Positions 14,533 through 20,434 of a DNA stretch of 20,434 nucleotides are shown one piece after another; position 1 is the stretch's first letter; every line of letters begins with the position of its first letter. The stretch lies in NCBI GenBank assembly GCA_027489105.1, contig JAIYAJ010000421.1, forward strand, positions 1 through 20,434. The letters are read 5' to 3'. Below the pieces are notes generated by a model. That model saw nothing but the letters and a program-made list of their open reading frames with translations. It was not told the DNA's origin and made no database searches. The stretch is from Zymomonas sp. Its GTDB lineage: Bacteria > Pseudomonadota > Alphaproteobacteria > Sphingomonadales > Sphingomonadaceae. The position numbers and the translations under genes are program-made.

Positions 14533-14892
14533 ATGACCACCATCAACACCAGCAACATCCTCGCGATGCGGCAGGCGATCCTGCAGCAGAACAGCGCGCT
14601 GCAGAAGGCCGCCGCCGCACCGACGCCGCTGGACGGTGTTCAACAGGTCGGCAGTGCCACCAGCGCGCCGGAGGGCAGCTTCGCCTCGACGCTGCGCGGC
14701 GCTCTGACCGAGGTCAACGGCCTCCAGGCCAAGGCCACTGCGGCGACCGAAAGCTACGAGCGCGGCGAGACCACCGACATCGCTGCGGTCATGCTTCAGC
14801 GCGAACAGTCGAGCATCGGCTTCCAGGCCACCTTGCAGGTCCGCAACAAACTCCTGTCCGCCTACAAGGACATCATGAGCATGCCGGTATAA
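14533..14892 (+). CDS. fliE: Flagellar hook-basal body protein FliE
   Basis: FliE links the MS ring to the rod and is an early export substrate. The product is 119 residues, a little over the usual ~104. The N-terminal part is Ala/Gln-rich. The conserved C-terminal half carries FASTLRGALTEVNGLQAKA (about 51-69), YERGETTDIAAVML (about 76-89) and FQATLQVRNKLLSAYKDIMSMPV, the typical FliE ending. GAGGAGGG (14521-14528) gives a strong ribosome site overlapping the stop codon of the upstream regulator gene. fliF follows after three bases. Confidence 0.95.
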   Translation: MTTINTSNILAMRQAILQQNSALQKAAAAPTPLDGVQQVGSATSAPEGSFASTLRGALTEVNGLQAKATAATESYERGETTDIAAVMLQREQSSIGFQATLQVRNKLLSAYKDIMSMPV

Positions 14893-14895
14893 TCC

Positions 14896-16629
14896 ATGGC
14901 AGACATCGTCCCCACCGCCCCGACCGCTTCGGCCCTCGCCACCACCGCCCCGGCTTCGGTCGGCACTTCGGCCGTGCTCGAACGCATCCGCGACTTCGCG
15001 GCCCAGCCTGCCATCCAGCGCAGCCTGCCGATGATGGGGCTGATCGGCCTGCTTGGTGCCGCAGCGCTGCTGTGGGCGACGATGTCGGGCGCACCGCAAC
15101 GCGACCTGTTCGCGGGCATGAGCGACGGCGACAAGGCCGCCGTGGCCGATGCCCTGAAGGCCGCCAACATTCCCTATGAGATCAACCGCGACACCGGCGC
15201 CATCACCGTTCCGGAAACGGCCTTCTATCAGGCGAAGATGCTGCTCGCCCAGCAGGGCCTGCCCAAGGCCGCACCCGACGGAGACGCGATGATCTCGTCG
15301 CTGCCGCTGGGCGCCAGCCGTGCGGTCGAAGGCGAGAAGCTCCGCTCGGCCCGCGAAATGGATCTGGCGCGCACGATCGAGGCGATCGACGCGGTCGATA
15401 CCGCGAAGGTCCACATCGCCGCGGGACAGCCGACCGTCTTCCTGCGCGACGAGAGCAAGCCCCAGGCATCGGTCATGTTGCGTATGCGCGCCGGTCGCAC
15501 CCTGTCGGACTCGCAGGTTCAGGCGATCGTCCATCTGGTCGCCTCCTCGGTTCCGGATCTGTCGCCCGACAGCGTATCGGTAGTCGATCAGGCAGGCCGG
15601 TTGCTGTCCAGCTCGGGCAGTGATCCGCTCAGCCAGGCATCGGCTCGCCAGGTCGACATCCAGACCAAGATGGAGCAGCGCTATCTCGAAGCGCTCAACA
15701 AGATCCTGACGCCGATCGTGGGTGCCGGCAATTTCACCGCAGAGGTGCATGCCGACGTCGACTTCACCGAGACCCAGGCGACGCGCGAGAGCTATCCCAA
15801 GGACACCGCCGTGGTCCGTCAGGAACAGGGCAGCTGGACCGGCGACAAGCCCGCCGAGGCCGGTGGCATCCCCGGCGCGCTGTCGAACCAGGCGCCGGCG
15901 GCCAGCCAGGTTGCCGCCGCGCCGAACCAGACCCTGCCCGTTCCGCCTGCGGCCGGCACGACGGCTGCGGCCAATGGCGCCAAGACGTCCGAGAATTACA
16001 ACCGCACCTATGAACTTGGCCGCGAGGTCTCCGTCACCCGCGCCCCGATCGGCACGGTCAAGCGCCTGTCGGTCGCCGTGGCGCTGCGTGAAGGCAGCCG
16101 CAAGTTCAGCCGGGCCGAGCTGGCGTCGATCGAGACATTGGTGCGTGGCGCCGTCGGCGCGGACGCCAATCGCGGCGACGTGGTAGCCCTGTCGGCCCGC
16201 AGCTTCGCAATGGCCGAAGAGGCCGAGGTCAAGCCGAACTGGTGGGAAGCCCCCTGGGTGTCCACCCTCGCCCGCAACCTGTCCGCGCTGCTGGTCGTCG
16301 CCCTGCTCGTCTTCGGGGTCGCAAAGCCCCTGCTCAAGCGCCGCGCGGCGCTGGCCGAGGAGAAGCAGACCATGGCGATGGCCATGGCCGATCCTGCAGC
16401 CCGCATCCCGGAGAACACCAACCCCGCGATCCGCGCCGAGATCGCGACCGTTCTGGCCCAGCAGGCGCTGCAGGATCCGAACAAGCCGGTGACGCTCGAC
16501 ATGATCGAGGCAACGCCCGGCTATGCCAACCGCGCCGAACTGATCCGCAATTTCGTCCGGCAGGACCCCGACCGCGCGGCTCTTGTCGTCCGCGACCTGA
16601 TTCGCGCCGACATGCCCAAGGGCGAATGA
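14896..16629 (+). CDS. fliF: Flagellar MS-ring protein FliF
   Basis: FliF forms the inner-membrane MS ring on which rotor and export apparatus assemble. The 577 residues comprise a first transmembrane segment at about 43-63 (LPMMGLIGLLGAAALLWATM) and the YscJ/FliF ring-building domain. That domain includes PYEINRDTGAITVP, SRAVEGEKLRSAREMDLARTI, VDTAKVHIA and the VSVVDQAGRLL segment. Next come a periplasmic linker rich in Pro/Ala/Asn (about 315-365), a second transmembrane segment at about 457-480, and a cytoplasmic tail ending ALVVRDLIRADMPKGE, the FliG-binding region. It sits three bases after fliE and three bases before fliG, each with the same TCC-ATG junction. Confidence 0.97.
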   Translation: MADIVPTAPTASALATTAPASVGTSAVLERIRDFAAQPAIQRSLPMMGLIGLLGAAALLWATMSGAPQRDLFAGMSDGDKAAVADALKAANIPYEINRDTGAITVPETAFYQAKMLLAQQGLPKAAPDGDAMISSLPLGASRAVEGEKLRSAREMDLARTIEAIDAVDTAKVHIAAGQPTVFLRDESKPQASVMLRMRAGRTLSDSQVQAIVHLVASSVPDLSPDSVSVVDQAGRLLSSSGSDPLSQASARQVDIQTKMEQRYLEALNKILTPIVGAGNFTAEVHADVDFTETQATRESYPKDTAVVRQEQGSWTGDKPAEAGGIPGALSNQAPAASQVAAAPNQTLPVPPAAGTTAAANGAKTSENYNRTYELGREVSVTRAPIGTVKRLSVAVALREGSRKFSRAELASIETLVRGAVGADANRGDVVALSARSFAMAEEAEVKPNWWEAPWVSTLARNLSALLVVALLVFGVAKPLLKRRAALAEEKQTMAMAMADPAARIPENTNPAIRAEIATVLAQQALQDPNKPVTLDMIEATPGYANRAELIRNFVRQDPDRAALVVRDLIRADMPKGE

Positions 16630-16632
16630 TCC

Positions 16633-17664
16633 ATGGCTGACGAAACCCCGATCGACACCGACGACGCCAACCCGCTCCCCGGCGGGAGCCAGGCGGCCGC
16701 GATCCTGATGATGCTGCTCGGCGAAGAGGAAGCCGCGACCGTGCTCGCCCGTCTCGACCCGGCAGAGGTGCAGCATCTCGGCGGTGCGATGTTCAACGTC
16801 GCCAACGTCTCCGAGGAAGCGATCGACGGCGTGTTCGACGTGTTCGTCGACCGCGCCAAGGCCCGCACCACGCTGGGCTTCGGGGTCGAGCGCCAGATCA
16901 AGGGGATCATGCACAAGGCCCTCGGCCAGGAGAAAGCCGACCAGGTCCTGCAGCGCATCACGCCCGTCCAGCACACCACGGCGCTCGAAAATCTGAAGTG
17001 GATGGACGCACGCCAGATCGCCAATCTGATCGAGTTCGAGCATCCGCAGATCGCCGCGATCGTGCTTGCCTTTCTCGACGCGCAACGAGCCGCAGATGTT
17101 CTCGCGCTCCTGCCAGAGGACATGCAGGCGGGCCTCGTCTATCGCGTCGCCACAATGGGACCGGTCACCGAAGCGGCGCTGGTCGAGCTCGACGACTTGC
17201 TCAACCGCCCCGTCGCCGGCCAGAGCAACGGCGCGATCACCCGGCGCGGCGGTGCCGGCGAGGCCGCCAAAATCGTCAACTCGTCGCGCAAGGCGGCCGA
17301 GCAGCGGATCATCAAGGCCCTGCAAAAGCTGGACAAGTCGGTCGCCCGCAATGTCGAGGAAGAGATGTTCATCTTCGATAATCTGATGGCGCTTTCCGAA
17401 AAGGATCTCGGCACCCTGCTGCGCGCCGTCGACAACGACATTCTCGTCGTCTCGCTCAAGGGCGCAGACGAAAAGCTTCGCGGCAAGATCTTCGGCTGCA
17501 TGTCCAGCCGCGCGGCACAGTCGGTACAGGACGAGATCGCCGATCGCGGCCCGATGCGTCTGGCCGATGTGCAGGAAGCGCAGAAGGCAATGCTCGCCAT
17601 AGCGCGCAAGCTGGCGGCCGAAGGCACGATCAGCCTGGGCGGAAAGGGCGACGATTTTGTCTGA
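16633..17664 (+). CDS. fliG: Flagellar rotor/switch protein FliG
   Basis: FliG is the rotor component that meets the stator and generates torque. The 343 residues include the N-terminal FliF-binding domain (about 15-100), the middle EHPQ motif at 136-139, the GG hinge (206-207) and the C-terminal torque domain. Residues equivalent to E. coli K264, R281, D288, D289 and R297 fall at a constant offset of 12: K276, R293, D300, E301 and R309. Four are identical and the fifth is a conservative Asp-to-Glu change. LKGADEKLRGKIFGCMSSR (275-293) is characteristic. The 3' end overlaps fliH by eight bases, suggesting coupled translation. Confidence 0.97.
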   Translation: MADETPIDTDDANPLPGGSQAAAILMMLLGEEEAATVLARLDPAEVQHLGGAMFNVANVSEEAIDGVFDVFVDRAKARTTLGFGVERQIKGIMHKALGQEKADQVLQRITPVQHTTALENLKWMDARQIANLIEFEHPQIAAIVLAFLDAQRAADVLALLPEDMQAGLVYRVATMGPVTEAALVELDDLLNRPVAGQSNGAITRRGGAGEAAKIVNSSRKAAEQRIIKALQKLDKSVARNVEEEMFIFDNLMALSEKDLGTLLRAVDNDILVVSLKGADEKLRGKIFGCMSSRAAQSVQDEIADRGPMRLADVQEAQKAMLAIARKLAAEGTISLGGKGDDFV

Positions 17665-18310
17665 GATCTGGACGCAAGACATTGGCGAAGCCGCCACGCG
17701 CGTCGAAGCCTGGGCCCGCCCGGCGTCCGGCACGCAATTCACCCCCTGGGGCGGCTCGCCCCCGCGCCGTCGTGCCAGCGACTTCGCCCCGCGCTCGCCC
17801 AGCCCCGCCTCGGACGCGGGGCCGGCTGCACCCGTGGACATCGAGGCCGTGCAGGCAGAAGCCTTCGCCGCGGGTTTCGAGCAAGGACGTCAGGCGACCA
17901 TCCTGGAGTTCGCCCGCGAGCGCGAGGCCCTGGCCCAGCTCGTCCGCGCAGCCGAGGCGCTCCAGCCGGAAGCGCAGGGGCCGCTCGCCGCAGTCCTTGC
18001 CGAAACCGTCACCCGCATGGTCCGCCAGATCGTCGGCGAGGTTAAGATCGATCCGGCCCTGCTCGAGCAGCGCGCCACCGCGATCGCCGAACTCGTAACC
18101 GCCGAATGCGGCCCGGCGCGCCTGCGCCTCCATCCGGACGATATCGCGCTGCTTGACGGCGTCGATCTCGGCCTGCCCCTTGCTCCGGACCACCATCTCG
18201 CCTCGGGCACGATCGTGCTCGAAACGGGCGAAGGCTGGATCGAAGACGGTCCGCAGGTCCGCCTGGCCCGCCTGCGTACCCAGCTCGACAATATGGGGAT
18301 GCCGCGATGA
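17657..18310 (+). CDS. fliH: Flagellar export ATPase regulator FliH
   Basis: FliH is the stator-like regulator that holds the ATPase FliI and links it to FlhA and the C ring. The 217-residue product has Trp5 and further Trp19 and Trp31 in a Pro/Arg-rich N-terminus. FliH uses N-terminal tryptophans to reach FlhA and FliN, so Trp5 may do this. A central helix AEAFAAGFEQGRQ (about 71-83) and a V1/V0-subunit-E-like C-terminal domain follow. The start is a TTG at 17657, eight bases after AAGGG; no in-frame ATG occurs before about residue 118, so an ATG start is excluded. It overlaps fliG by eight bases and fliI by ATGA (18307-18310). Confidence 0.92.
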   Translation: MSEIWTQDIGEAATRVEAWARPASGTQFTPWGGSPPRRRASDFAPRSPSPASDAGPAAPVDIEAVQAEAFAAGFEQGRQATILEFAREREALAQLVRAAEALQPEAQGPLAAVLAETVTRMVRQIVGEVKIDPALLEQRATAIAELVTAECGPARLRLHPDDIALLDGVDLGLPLAPDHHLASGTIVLETGEGWIEDGPQVRLARLRTQLDNMGMPR

Positions 18311-19632
18311 GCCTGTCCCAGCTCGCCCGGACCATGCTCGATGGGGTCGAACCCGATCAGGGCGGACCGCGCCGCATCGGCCGGCTGGCCTCCTATGACG
18401 GCCTGATGCTCGAAGCGACCGGCTTTCCCATGCCGGTGGGCTCGAACGCCCGCGTCATCGACGCCGACGGGCACGCCGCCCTCGCCGAGGTCGTCGGTTT
18501 CCGTGGCAGCCGCACCCTGCTGATGGCGCTCGACGCCGATGCGCCCCACAGCGCCGGCGCACGCGTCGAACCCGACCGGCGTGGCGGATCGGTGGATGTC
18601 GGGGAAACGCTGCTCGGCCGTGTGATGGACGCACTCGGCAACCCCATCGACGGGCTCGGTCCGATCGCGACCGCGGAACGCTGGCCGCTCGCGGGCCGCC
18701 GGGGCAATCCACTCGACCGCGCGCGCGTCACCGAGCCGTTCGACATGGGCGTCCGCGCGATCAACGCCATGCTCACCGCCGGCGTCGGCCAGCGCATCGC
18801 CATCGCCGCCGGATCGGGCGTCGGCAAGTCGGTCCTGATGGGGCAGATGATCGCGGGCGCCGAAGCCGACGTCATCGTCGTCGGCCTGGTCGGCGAGCGC
18901 AGCCGCGAAGTCTCCGACTTCCTCGCCACCAAACTCGCCGGGCCGGTGCGCCAGAAGAGCGTCGTCGTGGCGGTTCCCGCCGATCACCCGCCGGTGCTCC
19001 GCCTGCGCGCGGCGATGCGGGCCACCGCCATCGCCGAATATTTCCGCGCGCAGGGCAAGCGCGTCCTGTTGCTGATCGACAGCCTTACCCGCGTCGCCCA
19101 TGCGCAGCGCGAGATCGGACTGTCGCTGGGCGAGCCGCCGACGATGAAGGGCTATCCCCCGTCGGCCCTCGGCCTGATCCCGCGCCTCATCGAACGCGCT
19201 GGCGTCGACGTCCATTCGGGCGGCTCGATCACCGCGCTCTACACCGTGCTTGCCGACGGCGACGATACCGACGATCCGATCGTCGACACCGCCCGGGCAA
19301 TCGTCGACGGCCATATCATCCTGTCGCGCGGGCTCGCCGAACAAGGCGTGTTCCCGGCGATCGACATCGGCAAGTCGCTGAGCCGCGTGATGAGCGACAT
19401 CGTCTCGCCCGAGCATCTGCGCGCCTCGCAGATCTTCCGCCGGCTCTGGGCTGTCTATGAGGAAAATCGCGACCTGATCCTGATGGGTGCCTATCGCCAG
19501 GGCAGCGACCCGATCGTCGACATCGCGATCGCGCGGCACGACGACATCCTCGGCTTCATCAGTCAGGGCCAGAAAGAGCGCGTCGACTATGCGCAGTCGG
19601 CCCAGGCCCTGCTTGAGGCGTTCGGCGGATGA
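18307..19632 (+). CDS. fliI: Flagellum-specific export ATPase FliI
   Basis: FliI is the hexameric ATPase that energises substrate delivery to the export gate, related to F1-beta. The 441 residues contain VGETLLGRVMDALGNPIDG (about 98-116), the P-loop AGSGVGKS (168-175), the catalytic-glutamate segment GERSREV (196-202, E197), Walker B LLLID (254-258), and the conserved SLTRVAHAQREIGLSLGEPP (259-278) and KGYPPSALGLIPRL. In FliI the segment is usually GERGREV, so Ser199 is a small departure. ATGA overlaps join it to fliH upstream and fliJ downstream (19629-19632). The start at 18307 is fixed by this overlap. Confidence 0.97.
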   Translation: MSLSQLARTMLDGVEPDQGGPRRIGRLASYDGLMLEATGFPMPVGSNARVIDADGHAALAEVVGFRGSRTLLMALDADAPHSAGARVEPDRRGGSVDVGETLLGRVMDALGNPIDGLGPIATAERWPLAGRRGNPLDRARVTEPFDMGVRAINAMLTAGVGQRIAIAAGSGVGKSVLMGQMIAGAEADVIVVGLVGERSREVSDFLATKLAGPVRQKSVVVAVPADHPPVLRLRAAMRATAIAEYFRAQGKRVLLLIDSLTRVAHAQREIGLSLGEPPTMKGYPPSALGLIPRLIERAGVDVHSGGSITALYTVLADGDDTDDPIVDTARAIVDGHIILSRGLAEQGVFPAIDIGKSLSRVMSDIVSPEHLRASQIFRRLWAVYEENRDLILMGAYRQGSDPIVDIAIARHDDILGFISQGQKERVDYAQSAQALLEAFGG

Positions 19633-20060
19633 AGTCGATCGTCGCCAGGCGCGCCCGCATCACGCGGGTCCGGAGCGTGCAGCATCTGCTGGCGGCCTCG
19701 GCTGCGGCACAGGCCGAAGCGCAACTCGACACGCTCCGGAACAACCAGGAGAAGCTTGCCATGCTGCGCGACAGCCTGTCGGTGCCGGCCGGCATGACCA
19801 GCGGCGCGGTGCTTCAGAATCGCGGCCAGCTCGCGCAGCGGCTCGACACGGCACGCAACGGCCTCGCCGACGCCATCGTCTCGGCAAGAGCACAGGTCGA
19901 GGCCAAGGGCGCCGAGCGCCTTGAGGCCCGGCAGCGCCAGGAGAGCGCAGCGAAACTGGACCAGCGGGCCGCACAGGCCCTTACCGAGTGGACCGAAGCG
20001 CGGCTTGCCGCGTCCTTCCGTCCCCGTTCCAACCGATCATCCGAGCAGAAGGACAACTGA
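19629..20060 (+). CDS. fliJ: Flagellar export protein FliJ
   Basis: FliJ is the small coiled-coil stalk subunit inserted in the FliI ring that also contacts FlhA. The 143 residues are almost wholly helical, rich in Ala, Arg, Glu and Gln, with a long heptad-like pattern from about residue 17 to 125 (AAQAEAQLDTLRNNQEKLA, then RQRQESAAKLDQRA). Primary sequence is poorly conserved in this family, so the call rests on length, coiled-coil character and position directly after fliI with an ATGA overlap. fliK starts one base after the stop codon. Confidence 0.9.
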   Translation: MKSIVARRARITRVRSVQHLLAASAAAQAEAQLDTLRNNQEKLAMLRDSLSVPAGMTSGAVLQNRGQLAQRLDTARNGLADAIVSARAQVEAKGAERLEARQRQESAAKLDQRAAQALTEWTEARLAASFRPRSNRSSEQKDN

Positions 20061-20061
20061 C

Positions 20062-20434
20062 ATGGCGGTAGCCGCGCTTTCCAATGCCGCGCTTGCCCTG
20101 ACGGGGAGCGTCGCGCCCCAGCCCAGCGGACCTGCCCCCGCTGCCGGATCGGCGCCAGAATCGGCCCAGAATTTCGCCAAGCTCGTTTCGCGCCAGTCGG
20201 ACCAGAAGAACACGCCCGACGGCGAGCAAGCCCAGCCCGACGGCAAGCTGGCGGCCGATGCGCCCACAGCGTCGCCCGAGGATGCTGCCGCCTCGGCCGA
20301 GGGGGATGCCACCGCCGACACCGAAAGCGGCGACAAGCCCGAAACCCTTTTGGCCGACATCGAAGCCATGGTCGCCGCCGCAGCACTGCTCGGCAACGGC
20401 CAGCCGGTGATGCCCGTCATCACGATACCGTCCG
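20062..20434 (+). CDS. fliK: Flagellar hook-length control protein FliK, N-terminal part
   Basis: Probable molecular ruler that sets hook length and switches export specificity. Only the first 124 codons lie in the window and the gene runs off the 3' edge. The visible part is low complexity, rich in Ala, Pro, Asp, Glu and Ser, as expected for the disordered export-ruler region; FAKLVSRQSDQ at about 38-48 is a typical FliK start segment. The conserved C-terminal switch domain is not included. The ATG at 20062 follows the fliJ stop by one base. The call depends on gene order fliJ-fliK and composition. Confidence 0.75.
   Translation, partial: MAVAALSNAALALTGSVAPQPSGPAPAAGSAPESAQNFAKLVSRQSDQKNTPDGEQAQPDGKLAADAPTASPEDAAASAEGDATADTESGDKPETLLADIEAMVAAAALLGNGQPVMPVITIPS

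Noticed and set aside
14392..17841. A 1149-codon open frame on the minus strand, antisense to fliE, fliF, fliG and part of fliH
   Set aside because: It lies opposite four clear flagellar genes, is rich in Arg, Gly, His and Gln with no recognisable domain, and is the kind of long antisense frame that high GC and third-position bias produce.
17890..19539. A 549-codon minus-strand frame opposite fliH and fliI
   Set aside because: Antisense shadow; the plus strand encodes well-conserved FliH and FliI motifs.

Overview
This window is GC-rich alphaproteobacterial chromosome, most likely from a sphingomonad (Sphingomonadales). The grounds are the flagellar gene order, two short 274-residue flagellins with no variable outer domain, a sigma-54 activator without a receiver domain at the head of fliEFGHIJK, and CtrA-like TTAA-N7-TTAA boxes upstream of flagellar genes. 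No rRNA, tRNA, CRISPR array, insertion sequence or phage gene was seen. The genus is inference.

Layout. (1) 2-522: the 3' end of flgM (anti-sigma-28) and a small flgN-like chaperone gene. (2) 519-4614: a Crp/Fnr-family regulator on the minus strand, divergent from a bphO-bphP pair. These encode a heme oxygenase that makes biliverdin and a bacteriophytochrome with an HWE-type histidine kinase and a fused receiver. (3) 4615-5497: a palindromic intergenic repeat, a small membrane-protein gene on the minus strand, and the flhA control region with a CtrA-like box and a 22-codon leader ORF. (4) 5498-9220: flhA-flhG-fliA, tightly overlapping, with no flhF. (5) 9224-12773: a minus-strand block with a GlcG/HbpS-like gene, an unrecognised membrane/coiled-coil gene and two tandem flagellin genes, each followed by a strong hairpin terminator and preceded by a sigma-28-type promoter. 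(6) 12774-13268: a long divergent control region. (7) 13269-20434: a sigma-54 activator gene followed by fliE-fliF-fliG-fliH-fliI-fliJ-fliK (fliK cut by the window edge), one operon with 1-10 bp gaps or ATGA overlaps.

How the genes fit together. FliE, FliF and FliG build the rod-proximal adaptor, MS ring and rotor. FlhA with FliH, FliI and FliJ forms the export gate and its ATPase, and FliK sets hook length. FliA (sigma-28), released from FlgM after hook completion, would then transcribe the flagellins. CtrA-like boxes before flhA and before the fliE operon suggest cell-cycle control of early genes, as known for Caulobacter, but this is inferred from motifs only. The phytochrome and Crp/Fnr genes lie inside the motility region and may link light or redox state to motility; the sequence shows only proximity.

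Most of the window is a conventional flagellar cluster, and I did not find a clearly new system. The items most worth a second look are the uncharacterised 292-residue membrane/coiled-coil protein next to the flagellins, the atypical FlhG (no flhF partner here, altered P-loop signature lysine, no visible DQA-type N-terminus), and the repeated TTAA motifs upstream of the first flagellin gene.
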